This document shows, piece by piece, positions 35,631-44,082 of a stretch of DNA of 64,000 nt. The stretch is from the NCBI GenBank assembly GCA_050258815.1, contig JBLMZM010000290.1, positions 1 to 64,000 of the forward strand. The letters are read 5' to 3'. The position numbers and the translations under genes were made by a program. Positions within the stretch are counted from its first letter, which is position 1, and every line of letters starts with the position of its first letter. The stretch comes from JAAXKN01 sp050258815. Lineage in GTDB: Bacteria > Bacteroidota > Ignavibacteria > Ignavibacteriales > SURF-24. The notes beneath the pieces were generated by a model. That model saw nothing but the letters and a program-made list of their open reading frames with translations, searched no databases and was not told the origin of the DNA.

Positions 35631-37796
35631 CTAGATGTTTTGGTGATGTTCGGACAAGAACCTGAGAATCTCTTCCAGTAGCTCACCGGAATTCGTTCTA
35701 TCCGGTTTAGGCTCAAGACGGATAATTGAACCTCTTGAATTATACAGTAAATCCAGACAAGCCAGCCCCTTTCCTTTTTGGAAAGTATATCTTTCACGCC
35801 AAAAAAGATGTTCCACGGATCTTATTTCCATATTCTGTCCTTCCGCCAGGAGGCTGATTTTGGCAAATATCTCCTTCAGAAAAGGTTTATCAGCAGGGAA
35901 TTCGGAAGTTTTCACACTGTCCTGGTTAATATCTGCTGGGATCATCTTTCTTTCAATTTCAGAAAACAGGGATTGAAGATTAATCGGATTATCACCGCAT
36001 TTTGTTAGTTCCAATAAATCGGGATAATCTATCTTCTGGATACGGCCATGCTTATTATACCAGAAATTTACGTAAAAACTGGCCTCATTTAACTGCAAAA
36101 AGTATCTCTCACAGAAATCAAAGTGCATAAGCTTTGTAACCATTATCGAATTTTGCCGGCAGATGCTCTTTACAATTCTGTAAAGTGACTTTAAAAATGG
36201 AGGATTTTCCGGGAAAGTCACGGTTTCCTCAGTCTCATCATCAACTGTAAGCTCCGGAATAGCCATCAATCCGGAAATGATCTCCAGACCTTCGGCATAA
36301 TTATGAGATATTGCCGGCCGAATAGCTGAAATTTCCGGTCTGTTTATTGTAAAAACCTTCTTTTTACTCCTGGTCATAGCTGTGTAAACCCACCTGAAAT
36401 AGGATTCATTCAGCATGCCCATTCTTGAAGTAAAATCCACAAAAACAGTATCCCACTCACCGCCCTGGGCTTTATGACACGTTACTGCATACCCATATTT
36501 TATGCGTACGGCATTAAAATACTGATCATTCTTGAGTGCCTCTTCAAAGTCAGGACTCTCAGGCTCAAGTTCTCTGTGCCTGATCTTAAAATCAATATAC
36601 AAAGCCCTTAGTTCATGTGACGTAAGATCAGAATTTTCCGACAGAAGCAGATTCTCTATTATTTTACATCTTATAATTCTCTCGCCTTCTGAGGGGGTTT
36701 TTACCCCAATAACAACTTCCCTGAATGTATTTTCAACATAGAATGTTTCAGATTCGATTATAATAGGCGTTCTTCTGATTTCGTTTTCAGGAGCGACCTC
36801 TTTTATTACTCCGAATTCCCCGTTCAATAATTCGATACCGTTCTTATAATTGTTAGCTACAACTATTATTCTGTCACCAACGTTTATTGAAGCTTCATTG
36901 GGAAATAACTTATCGCGTATCAGTTTGTTGTAATAACTTACGCTCTGGTTGGTATATGCAATTATGATGGTGTCTTCCAGTGAAGAAGATGAAACATTCC
37001 GGAAGTAATTCTCAAGCAGCATGTCGGGAGCAATATCAATAATTTCCCTGTTATCAGTATTGATACTGAATTCATTAAATGTCTCGGTCCTGATATACTC
37101 CCTGAACCTTGTGGCATTTGCCAGCAGAAGGCTATCTTTTTTCTGTCTGACTACGTCGGTCATTTCATATTCAATTGACCGGAGTCCATATCTGCTTTTC
37201 AGGTAATCCGGTGATAGTGCTGGTGAAAGAGAACTATTTACCGGTGGAAGCTGGGCATTGTCCCCAATAAAAATAACTTTAACGTTTTCGGGGAAATAAT
37301 TTACTTTGGTATATTCAATGAAATCCTGCAGCAGCCTGCCGCTTCCGAAACGGAAGAACTCTCCTTCTGAATAATTGTCTGAAATCATTGAAGATTCGTC
37401 CACAATATAAACAACCAAGGATGCATTAATCCCGTTTCTCAGCCTGAAGTAATATTTGAAGGTTTCCTCTCCCCACTCATTACAACTTTTGAATTCTGAC
37501 AGGTTCTGCATATTGTATATTGATTTATGGACCGTAAACGCGGCGCGGTTTGTCTTGCTGGCAAGAATCTTTGCCGCTCTGCCTGTGGGAGCCATTAATC
37601 GGAAAGGGATCTCTGTTTCAGAAAGATAATCAGCCAGACAGCCGATAAGATAGGTCTTCCCCGTGCCAGCATACCCCTTGATAATACAACATTGTTCACT
37701 ACCCGAAAGGAATTTTGTGATTCCCTGCCATACATAAAATTGCGAGTCGGTAAAGTTTAGCGTTCTTTTATTCACAAGATCCTGTTCTATACACAT
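35631..37796 (-). CDS. RecD-like AAA helicase with duplicated C-terminal unit
   Basis: 721 residues. Helicase superfamily 1 motifs: Walker A GYAGTGKT (41-48), Walker B VVYIVDESSM (128-137), motif III FIGDNAQLPPV (176-186), and in the C-terminal core VTCHKAQGGEWDTVFVD and TAMTRSKK, the UvrD_C_2/RecD pattern. The last 190 residues hold two copies of one unit, at about 528-600 and 633-705, both with FPxxxPFLK, QN, a His, ERYxxQ and YNxxGxI. I do not recognise this unit. No recB/recC partners are adjacent. Confidence 0.88.
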   Translation of the reverse strand: MCIEQDLVNKRTLNFTDSQFYVWQGITKFLSGSEQCCIIKGYAGTGKTYLIGCLADYLSETEIPFRLMAPTGRAAKILASKTNRAAFTVHKSIYNMQNLSEFKSCNEWGEETFKYYFRLRNGINASLVVYIVDESSMISDNYSEGEFFRFGSGRLLQDFIEYTKVNYFPENVKVIFIGDNAQLPPVNSSLSPALSPDYLKSRYGLRSIEYEMTDVVRQKKDSLLLANATRFREYIRTETFNEFSINTDNREIIDIAPDMLLENYFRNVSSSSLEDTIIIAYTNQSVSYYNKLIRDKLFPNEASINVGDRIIVVANNYKNGIELLNGEFGVIKEVAPENEIRRTPIIIESETFYVENTFREVVIGVKTPSEGERIIRCKIIENLLLSENSDLTSHELRALYIDFKIRHRELEPESPDFEEALKNDQYFNAVRIKYGYAVTCHKAQGGEWDTVFVDFTSRMGMLNESYFRWVYTAMTRSKKKVFTINRPEISAIRPAISHNYAEGLEIISGLMAIPELTVDDETEETVTFPENPPFLKSLYRIVKSICRQNSIMVTKLMHFDFCERYFLQLNEASFYVNFWYNKHGRIQKIDYPDLLELTKCGDNPINLQSLFSEIERKMIPADINQDSVKTSEFPADKPFLKEIFAKISLLAEGQNMEIRSVEHLFWRERYTFQKGKGLACLDLLYNSRGSIIRLEPKPDRTNSGELLEEILRFLSEHHQNI

Positions 37797-37874
37797 TCAA
37801 AACAAAAAATTAAATTATTCTGCATTCGAATTCAATTCAGACAATTATCATGGAAACAAAAACCACTTTAAAGC

Positions 37875-37902
37875 AAAAAACCCCTGCTGTTTTAAGCAGG
37901 GG
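37875..37902 (-). terminator. Intrinsic terminator of tRNA-Gln
   Basis: CCCCTGC (37881-37887) pairs with GCAGGGG (37896-37902). On the minus strand the stem is followed by TTTTTT (37880-37875). It begins 11 nt after the tRNA end. Confidence 0.85.
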
Positions 37903-37912
37903 CTTATTTGTG

Positions 37913-37985
37913 CTGCCCCGTCAGGGCTCGAACCTGAACTCTTCTGATCCAGAGTCAGACGTGTTGCCAATTACACCACGGGGCA
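37913..37985 (-). tRNA. tRNA-Gln (anticodon CTG)
   Basis: The minus strand folds into a 73-nt class I tRNA. The acceptor stem TGCCCCG/CGGGGCA has discriminator G. The anticodon arm TCTGA-CTCTGGA-TCAGA gives CTG, which reads CAG, and the T arm TCAGG-TTCGAGC-CCTGA is standard. The 3' CCA is not encoded. Confidence 0.93.
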
Positions 37986-38166
37986 AATTGATAACCCAAA
38001 TATAAGAAAACTTCTTTATTTCTACAAAACTCATCTGAAATATTTTATCATTTTTCTCATTTTTTTTATTTGTAATTCCGGTTTTACAAGGAGAATTCTT
38101 TAATATACAATACGACTCAACAATTACTTCAAGAACAGCTGTTTTTGGGAGGATACTATTTAGTCC

Positions 38167-38195
38167 TTGACACTTTAGTCCCATATTTATATTTT
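38167..38195 (+). promoter_or_regulatory. Promoter-like site 1 (sigma70 type)
   Basis: TTGACA (38167-38172), a 17-nt spacer, and TATTTT (38190-38195). The -35 box is perfect and the -10 box matches 4 of 6. It directs transcription toward the structured region and terminator at 38396-38434. Confidence 0.45.
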
Positions 38196-38215
38196 ATTAA
38201 TGGATGCCCGGCATC

Positions 38216-38244
38216 TTGACATAGTGATATCACTTCATTATTTT
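38216..38244 (+). promoter_or_regulatory. Promoter-like site 2 (sigma70 type)
   Basis: TTGACA (38216-38221), a 17-nt spacer, and TATTTT (38239-38244): the same boxes and spacing as site 1, located 49 bp further on. The spacer holds a perfect 12-bp palindrome. Confidence 0.5.
38223..38234. promoter_or_regulatory. Operator-like palindrome in the promoter spacer
   Basis: AGTGATATCACT is a perfect 12-bp palindrome lying between the -35 and -10 boxes of promoter-like site 2, a position where a bound repressor would block RNA polymerase. No known regulator gene is adjacent. Confidence 0.4.
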
Positions 38245-38286
38245 GCGTTTAGTGTTAGCATTCTATCACTATCATGGAGGTAATGA

Positions 38287-38322
38287 ATGATAAAAACAAG
38301 GAAAGCTGAACATATTGGATAA
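38287..38322 (+). CDS. Possible 11-residue peptide in the orphan unit
   Basis: ATG is preceded by GGAGG at a 6-nt spacing, an unusually good ribosome site. It encodes MIKTRKAEHIG, basic, with no obvious hydrophobic part. ATG at 38283 and 38274 in another frame would give a slightly longer peptide but are less well placed. A coding role is unproven. Confidence 0.3.
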   Translation: MIKTRKAEHIG

Positions 38323-38330
38323 TTCTTTGA

Positions 38331-38360
38331 CCGGACAATCGATTAATTTTGATTGGCCGG
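38331..38360 (+). repeat. Internal hairpin of the candidate small RNA
   Basis: CCGGACAATC (38331-38340) and GATTGGCCGG (38351-38360) pair at 9 of 10 positions around a 10-nt AT-rich loop. No T tract follows, so it is probably a structural element rather than a terminator. Confidence 0.5.
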
Positions 38361-38395
38361 GTAAAAAAGTAATTCCCACTATTATATAATTTATG

Positions 38396-38434
38396 CTGGA
38401 GAAGCCGGTGACGGCTTTCTCCAGATTTTTTTTT
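38396..38434 (+). terminator. Strong intrinsic terminator with no gene upstream
   Basis: CTGGAGAAGCCG (38396-38407) pairs with CGGCTTTCTCCAG (38412-38424) with one bulged T and a GTGA tetraloop, followed by nine T. It is one of the best terminators in the window, on the plus strand, yet no annotated plus-strand gene precedes it. Confidence 0.85.
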
Positions 38435-38534
38435 ATACCTTCCATCCCCTTCTAAAACTACACAAACGCATGTCAGGTATTTTGACTTTGATTTTTTTAC
38501 TTTGTACTTTGTACACAAAACATTTGATTATACC

Positions 38535-39398
38535 ATGCTGAAACATCTAATCTTTTTTTTTATCGCTTTCAATACTATTTTCCCTCAGGAATTTGAGTTC
38601 GTCACTGAGATCGGGAAATTTACCGGAGCCTCTTCATTCTCTTTTGTTCCTACAGGCGTTATCTATGTGGCAGACGCAATGGATAATGAAATTTATAAGA
38701 TCGATACGGATGGTAATTTACTAAGATACATTGGCGGGTTTGGCTGGGATGCATCTTCCTTTGATGATCCTGCGGATATTTTTGCAACTGCATTAAAAGT
38801 GTATGTATCCGATAGGAATAACCACAGAATTCAGATATTTGATAAAGACCTTAATTTTTTGAATGAAGTAAAATTCAGGAATGATCAGGGTAATAACAAC
38901 GCTGAGGATTACAGGTTCGGATACCCGACGAGCAGCGGGGTATCATCAATGGGCGATTTATTTATACTGGATTCAGAGAACAAAAGAGTTCTTAAATTTA
39001 ATATTACCGGAGAATACGCTCTGCAATTCGGGAATTATCAATCGGGTTACTATGCGACAAATAATCCCAGGAAATTAGCCGTTACCCAGGATAACAGAAT
39101 TCTTGTCCTTGATGATTCATCTATTGTAGTTTATGATCAGTTTGGTGCAGGGTTGGCAAAGATCAGGACGAATACTGATTTAGTTAATATTAATGTTACC
39201 TTTGATCAGCTCGTCCTGAATTCGAAAGATAAGATTTTTGCTACTGAACTGTTACCGGGAAAAGAAACCCTCCTTGCTGAAGTAAAACTATCCGGATATG
39301 ATTTCAAATCGGATATTTCAGAAGCCTTCATTTACAGAGATAATATATATATACTTACCCAGAAGCAGATCGTTATATTTAAAAGAAAAAAAGGCTGA
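38535..39398 (+). CDS. Secreted NHL-type beta-propeller protein
   Basis: 287 residues from the ATG that gives a signal peptide (MLKHLIFFFIAFNTIFPQ); a TTG 33 nt upstream is also in frame. The mature part has repeated NHL-like blades, for example IYVADAMDNEIYKID and VYVSDRNNHRIQIFD, indicating a six-bladed propeller. These often bind proteins or glycans at the cell surface. Its stop overlaps the start of the hairpin that ends rpmB from the other side. Confidence 0.82.
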   Translation: MLKHLIFFFIAFNTIFPQEFEFVTEIGKFTGASSFSFVPTGVIYVADAMDNEIYKIDTDGNLLRYIGGFGWDASSFDDPADIFATALKVYVSDRNNHRIQIFDKDLNFLNEVKFRNDQGNNNAEDYRFGYPTSSGVSSMGDLFILDSENKRVLKFNITGEYALQFGNYQSGYYATNNPRKLAVTQDNRILVLDDSSIVVYDQFGAGLAKIRTNTDLVNINVTFDQLVLNSKDKIFATELLPGKETLLAEVKLSGYDFKSDISEAFIYRDNIYILTQKQIVIFKRKKG

Positions 39399-39410
39399 GT
39401 GAACCAGCCT
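39386..39410 (-). terminator. Terminator of rpmB
   Basis: AGGCTG (39392-39397) pairs with CAGCCT (39405-39410) around a 7-nt loop; on the minus strand seven T follow. The hairpin overlaps the stop codon of the convergent propeller gene. Confidence 0.8.
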
Positions 39411-39412
39411 CT

Positions 39413-39607
39413 TTATGCAACGGCTTTAACAACTTTATTGCTCTTAAGGCAAGTTGTGCAAACTTTCAGTTTGGTCTTTTTGCCATCAACTATGGCATTA
39501 ACCTTCTGTAAGTTAGGCAACCATCTGGTCTTGGTTCTGTTGTTAGCATGGCTTACGTTGTGACCTGTTATGGGACCTTTTCCGCAAATTTCACATACTC
39601 TAGACAT
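39413..39607 (-). CDS. rpmB: 50S ribosomal protein L28
   Basis: 64 residues from the MSRVCEICGKGP start; an upstream in-frame extension lacks sense. Four cysteines in CxxC pairs (CEIC and CTTC) mark the zinc-ribbon (C+) form of L28. The motif HNVSHANNRTKTRWLPNLQ is typical. It stands alone here, without rpmG. Confidence 0.95.
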   Translation of the reverse strand: MSRVCEICGKGPITGHNVSHANNRTKTRWLPNLQKVNAIVDGKKTKLKVCTTCLKSNKVVKAVA

Positions 39608-39825
39608 TATAACTCCATTTTTTTGAATTATAAATATAAGGTTATTTTTACAGTTAATCAAGAATTTTAAGATTTAGTCTTTTAATTATCCTTCCCTTTT
39701 TCAAATTTCAGTTTTCAGGAGACTGGGGAAACCGGTTTTGTTTTGAGTTTTAGCTACATTACAGTTTACAGATTTAATTTGTATCTTTATATGTTAAGAA
39801 TTTGACACTTAATTTTTAGGTCCTG

Positions 39826-40290
39826 ATGAGATACCTGTATAGAATTGTTATTTTTACCCTTATTTTGGTTTGGTGTACAGGAATTATGGCCGAATTCCTC
39901 ATCCCCTCTTCTGGCCTATTTGCTATAGTTTACCCTTTTGCAAATCTTTGCTATTCTCATGTCTGCCACCAGTTACCGCAAAAAACTATTGTATTTGGTC
40001 AGTCTCATCTCCTGGTATGTTCAAGATGTGCTGGAATATACGCAGGAGTTCTGCTTTCATCGTTTCTCTCACTTTTTGTATTTGATTATATAAATAAAAA
40101 ATTAAAATTAATGTATCTATACCTGGCCGCCCTGCCAATGCTGACTGATGTAATTTTCTATTCCATCCATATGTATTCCTATTCTAAAATAATTGCTTTT
40201 ATTACAGGAATTCTTTTAGGTTCGGTAGGATTTTTTTATATTTTGGAGGCCTTTGAAAATTTTATTTTAAAATCTAACTCTGATATATAA
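39826..40290 (+). CDS. DUF2085 membrane protein
   Basis: 154 residues with about four hydrophobic helices. The conserved pair CYSHVCHQLP and LLVCSRCAGIYAG identifies DUF2085, whose function is unknown. The Cys and His residues may bind a metal at the membrane face. It is followed after 9 nt by another small membrane gene. Confidence 0.8.
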   Translation: MRYLYRIVIFTLILVWCTGIMAEFLIPSSGLFAIVYPFANLCYSHVCHQLPQKTIVFGQSHLLVCSRCAGIYAGVLLSSFLSLFVFDYINKKLKLMYLYLAALPMLTDVIFYSIHMYSYSKIIAFITGILLGSVGFFYILEAFENFILKSNSDI

Positions 40291-40299
40291 GGATATTAA

Positions 40300-40818
40300 T
40301 TGAAAAAGTATTTACCGGCTTTGGTCTGCGGATTTGCGGCAGGCGTTCTGAATATTGTACCCATAGTAAAAAGTCTCTCCTGTTGCATGATTATACCTGT
40401 AGCTGCATTTATTTCATTAGTGCTGAACCAGAAAGCAACCGGAAGTAAGCTACACATAAAACCAGGCATGGCTGTGTTTTTCGGATTGATGACAGGAATG
40501 ATTGCTGCTTTCTTCAGCAGCTTTTTTGATGTTTTGATAATATATATTACCAGGAGCAGTGAACTGACCTCTGCCCTGCCGGAACTTGAGAAAATGATGT
40601 CAAATTTCTATCCCAGTTCACTCTCAACGGATATCATGAATGTTATGTATAAAATGTCAGATGATATTTCGAAATATGGATTTTCAACAATATACACCGT
40701 TTCTGTTTTCATGAGCAGTCTTATTGTCGACTCAATTTTCGGTATTGTCGGAGGCCTTATTAGTATGCAGATATTAAACAAAAGAAATGAAGCTGATAAG
40801 AACGGAAGTGGATACTGA
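40300..40818 (+). CDS. Uncharacterised four-helix membrane protein
   Basis: 172 residues, not recognised. Hydrophobic segments lie near 5-22, 27-43, 57-85 and 130-160. The start is TTG with AAGGA at a 6-nt spacing, 9 nt after the DUF2085 stop, so the two genes are likely cotranscribed. Confidence 0.7.
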   Translation: MKKYLPALVCGFAAGVLNIVPIVKSLSCCMIIPVAAFISLVLNQKATGSKLHIKPGMAVFFGLMTGMIAAFFSSFFDVLIIYITRSSELTSALPELEKMMSNFYPSSLSTDIMNVMYKMSDDISKYGFSTIYTVSVFMSSLIVDSIFGIVGGLISMQILNKRNEADKNGSGY

Positions 40819-40926
40819 ATTTAAATTTCGTTGGTCCTTACTTTTTGAGCGAAATTATGGAGTTTTATATTCTGTCCGGTATTTATTAATAACTAGTTTT
40901 ATTAAACAATTAAACCCTGAATTCAC

Positions 40927-41232
40927 ATGATAACAGCATTTATATTTTTTATACATCTTGTCTTTATTACAGTCATATTTACTCAAAAATGGCAGACTGA
41001 GTCATTGTCTGCGGCATGGTTAAACGTTGGACTTATCATTATCTTGTTTTCTGTTGGCTGGTCAATTACAGGAATGATAGCAAAGGCGCTGATGGACACA
41101 AAAGGATTCGGGCTTTACTTTGACAGAGATACTTTTTCCTTATTCCTTCTCAGTATTGCTGAGTTTGTTTTTTACAAAATTTATTACGGGAATAAGGAAA
41201 AAGATACTATTGAAGACGATATGGAAAAATGA
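40927..41232 (+). CDS. Uncharacterised small membrane protein
   Basis: 101 residues with hydrophobic segments at about 2-18, 30-53 and 68-86 and a charged tail. Not recognised. Its last 26 nt overlap the end of the convergent TonB-like gene. Confidence 0.65.
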   Translation: MITAFIFFIHLVFITVIFTQKWQTESLSAAWLNVGLIIILFSVGWSITGMIAKALMDTKGFGLYFDRDTFSLFLLSIAEFVFYKIYYGNKEKDTIEDDMEK

Positions 41233-41992
41233 TTACAGCTGTTTGTTCCATCTGTTTCTGACCTGAGGGTAAGGGTTCAAACCTCCACTGACGCAATGAA
41301 TTAATTGCGGCATTTTCCAGCCGGGTATCTGATTTCATTATAGGGAAAATTGTGCCAACCGTACCATCCGGGAGAATAGTAAACTTTAGTTTTACATCAA
41401 TTTCCTTGGATACTCCTTCAGGATACTTGGGCAATACATAACTGTAGATACGGCGGTTACCTTTACCACCCCAGAAAATGTCATAACCATCACCATTTGC
41501 ATCGCCTGAGCCATTACCATTCCCGGAACCTCTGCCTATACCATTGCCGATCCCGGTACCCAAAGGATTTGTTCCTATTCCGGCTGCTCCATTGGTTCCT
41601 GTCTTCACCCCCTGTGTTGTACCAGTATTGCCTGTGCTCGTTTTGGTATCCTTTTTCTCAACATCCGCTTTTGCTGCGATATTATCGTTTTCATTATTCA
41701 ATGCTTTTGGGGGCTCAACTTTAGGCAAATCCTTTGTCTTAATTTCTTCCTTAACAACCTCTTTAGATGAACTCACCTCAGGAGTACCCAGTTCTTCATT
41801 CTGAACAGACTCAACCTGAGTCATTCCATTGCCGCCTCCACCTGATCCTCCCGGATTCCCAAAACCAACCTCCACATAATCATTGGGAGTGATTTCTATT
41901 GTATGTTTGAACAATAGAAAAAGCATTACAATTAATCCATGAACTCCAATTGAAGTAAGATACGAGGTATTTCTTATTTTAGGATATGTCAT
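41207..41992 (-). CDS. TonB-like energy transducer
   Basis: 261 residues. One N-terminal membrane helix (about 12-28) is followed by a Gly- and Asn-rich flexible linker (GGSGGGGNG and later GNGIGRGSGNGNGSGD) in place of the usual Pro-rich spacer, then a C-terminal TonB domain: YPEGVSKEIDVKLKFTILPDGTVG and LRQWRFEPL. TonB passes proton-motive energy to outer-membrane receptors. No exbB/exbD lies here. It is the last gene after TPR, barrel and HU-SPOR genes on the minus strand, so it may drive that barrel. Confidence 0.85.
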   Translation of the reverse strand: MTYPKIRNTSYLTSIGVHGLIVMLFLLFKHTIEITPNDYVEVGFGNPGGSGGGGNGMTQVESVQNEELGTPEVSSSKEVVKEEIKTKDLPKVEPPKALNNENDNIAAKADVEKKDTKTSTGNTGTTQGVKTGTNGAAGIGTNPLGTGIGNGIGRGSGNGNGSGDANGDGYDIFWGGKGNRRIYSYVLPKYPEGVSKEIDVKLKFTILPDGTVGTIFPIMKSDTRLENAAINSLRQWRFEPLPSGQKQMEQTAVIIFPYRLQ

Positions 41993-42022
41993 CTTTGTTT
42001 TGTCTTCTCTATAAAATCAACA

Positions 42023-43930
42023 CTATTTGTCTAATCTTTTAAGTATATTCTGGGCTTCCTCAAGTGATGAATAGTCCCCTATTCTGACTCTGAACCAGGT
42101 CTTTCCATTTTTAGGTGCATATTTGGTAACATACGCATCATATCCCTCTCCCCTGAAGTGTCTGACCCTTTTATCTGCTTCAGTCTTAGTTGCCCAGGAT
42201 GATTCCTGAATTGTAAACCTGCTGCCATCGGAAAATATAAATTCCCTGACAAGTTTATCTTTTGTATCGCTCCTGAGAGGGACACTGGTAGGCTCTGCCA
42301 CTTCGACCTTTTTTTGAGGAGTCCTTGTTACTGCAGTATTATTCTTATCAGTTTCTTTTCCATTTCCCTGATTTGTTTTGGAATTATCAGCCTGAATAGT
42401 TTCGGTAACAACAGATCCGGTCTTTTTTTCTTCAGTTGCGGGTGGTTCTGTAGTTTTATCATCAGGAGTTTTGCTTATTGTCTCTTTCTCTTTATTATCA
42501 CTGTTATTTGGGATAACAGTCACAGGAACATCATAATCTCTTTGTATCACCTGCGCCGGTTTGGGTGATTTCCCATTCTGTGCAGATAAAAGTGCATCCT
42601 GCTCAGTCTTTTTGCTGCCTAAAAAATAGTAAACGCCGCCAGCAGTAATCAAAATTACCAACGCAAGAACGGCCCAGAATAACGGAGACAATTTTTCCTT
42701 AGCTTCCTGTTCATCCTCTGCATCAAGTAAGGGATTTACCCCCTCTTCATTACGCATGGGAATGCCGGCTTCTTCCATGGAATCCGGTTCCTCCTCAGGG
42801 ATTCCTACATTCGGAATTTCAGTCTCATCTTTCACCAAATCATTTTCTTCAATCCCGGCCATCTGATCCGGGTTTTCTATAAACGGGTCCAGGGCCTGGT
42901 CCCCCTCCATATCAATGAGCATATCAAGCTTATTATCAAGCCCATCGATCTGCGCATCAGCAAAATCAAAAGTCTGCTCAGTTTCAGGCAGGGATTCTGC
43001 TTCCGATATATTTCCGGGAGTATCTGAAAATACGTCCGCCTCTGTTTTCACCCAATCATCAAAAACATCTTTCTGGAGACTCATTTCCAGGTCCAGAAGA
43101 CTGTTTGCACTAAGAGGATCAGTCATTCCGGGTTCTTGTTTTAACTCGGTAATGTTTTCATCAATGCCAAAGTTATCACTTAAATCGCCACTGATTTCTG
43201 AATCTATTACGTTTATATCTACTTCGTCAGTAGTATTATCATTTTCATCTTTTTCCAGATTTGCGACAGTGTCAAATACAGATTCCGGACCAAGCAGATC
43301 GTCATTATCCTGGCCAAAAGTTTCAGGCTCACCGCTCTCAGTTCCAAAATTCCAGGCAATATGCTCTGTTTCAGATTCAGTCAATGAAGGTTCGGTATCA
43401 TTTTCAGAATTAAAGACCGGCTGCTTCTTGACATCATTAGAAAGCACAAGAGGATTGTAATCAATATTAAAGTCATTTAGCTGGATTGATTTCGACAACA
43501 GGCTATCGACCTTATCTTCAAATGACTTCTGAAGCATTATATATGAGGATTGTACCAGGAATTCATTCTTTTTCTGGCCGGAAATAGGGATTAAAGGTTT
43601 GTCGACGCTGATACTGAAAACAGAATCATCAAATCCGTGAACTTCCTTGTTTTGAGGATTTACCTGGAAAACAAGTACTTCATTCAAATCTCTTTTGTCA
43701 TATTTTAAAGGTACAAATAAAAGAAAAAATGAAGATTTTTCAGCATTATCGGATTCCCCGTTCTTTCTCTTCTTAAGCTGGAATATCCCTATTTCAGGAA
43801 TTCTTATCGATTCATTAACTCCAAGCAGTTCGGCTACCTTCTGCAGAAAGACGTCAAAGGCCACCGTTATTTCCTTGTCGGCAGCAGAAAGTGTGGCTGA
43901 TATTTTATTTATTAGTTCTTCTTTTTTCAT
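42023..43930 (-). CDS. HU-domain, transmembrane, SPOR-domain protein
   Basis: 635 residues from the ATG giving MKKEELINKISATL; an upstream extension adds 17 residues without support. Residues 1-95 form an HU/IHF-like (CCDC81-type) domain, then a long acidic region rich in D, E, S and N, one membrane helix at about 413-436 (FWAVLALVILITAGGVYYFL), a T/K-rich spacer, and a C-terminal SPOR domain (about 562-635). SPOR binds denuded septal peptidoglycan. The HU part would be cytoplasmic, so the protein joins a DNA-binding-type fold to the cell wall. Related fusions occur in Bacteroidota. TonB-like gene downstream. Confidence 0.85.
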   Translation of the reverse strand: MKKEELINKISATLSAADKEITVAFDVFLQKVAELLGVNESIRIPEIGIFQLKKRKNGESDNAEKSSFFLLFVPLKYDKRDLNEVLVFQVNPQNKEVHGFDDSVFSISVDKPLIPISGQKKNEFLVQSSYIMLQKSFEDKVDSLLSKSIQLNDFNIDYNPLVLSNDVKKQPVFNSENDTEPSLTESETEHIAWNFGTESGEPETFGQDNDDLLGPESVFDTVANLEKDENDNTTDEVDINVIDSEISGDLSDNFGIDENITELKQEPGMTDPLSANSLLDLEMSLQKDVFDDWVKTEADVFSDTPGNISEAESLPETEQTFDFADAQIDGLDNKLDMLIDMEGDQALDPFIENPDQMAGIEENDLVKDETEIPNVGIPEEEPDSMEEAGIPMRNEEGVNPLLDAEDEQEAKEKLSPLFWAVLALVILITAGGVYYFLGSKKTEQDALLSAQNGKSPKPAQVIQRDYDVPVTVIPNNSDNKEKETISKTPDDKTTEPPATEEKKTGSVVTETIQADNSKTNQGNGKETDKNNTAVTRTPQKKVEVAEPTSVPLRSDTKDKLVREFIFSDGSRFTIQESSWATKTEADKRVRHFRGEGYDAYVTKYAPKNGKTWFRVRIGDYSSLEEAQNILKRLDK

Positions 43931-44082
43931 ACTATAAATAATTCTTTCAAAATGATGATCATAAATTACAAAACTGAACAATCAATATGCAGAAAATTTA
44001 ATGCAGGTCGGCCATGATTATTAAAAAAAGCACTCATTTTAACTGCCATTTACCTACATTTGCTTAAATTATTGTAATTGAT

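Larger units (their letters stand above)
38250..38434 (+). ncRNA. Candidate small RNA or small-peptide transcript
   Basis: A transcript starting from promoter-like site 2 would run about 185 nt to the strong terminator at 38396-38434. It would contain GGAGG followed by an 11-codon frame, then a hairpin (38331-38360: CCGGACAATC with GATTGGCCGG, one A-G mismatch). No plus-strand gene lies upstream whose end this terminator could serve; the neighbouring helicase and tRNA are on the minus strand. I do not recognise an RNA family. A leader regulating the 38535 gene is possible. Confidence 0.4.

Noticed and set aside
37921..38184. Minus-strand reading frame of 87 codons across tRNA-Gln and its upstream region
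   Set aside because: It overlaps the tRNA, has no ribosome site and a composition unlike real proteins here.
38255..38518. Minus-strand reading frame of 87 codons opposite the orphan unit
   Set aside because: It runs antisense through the terminator and hairpin, so the stop-free stretch is explained by the structured DNA; no ribosome site.
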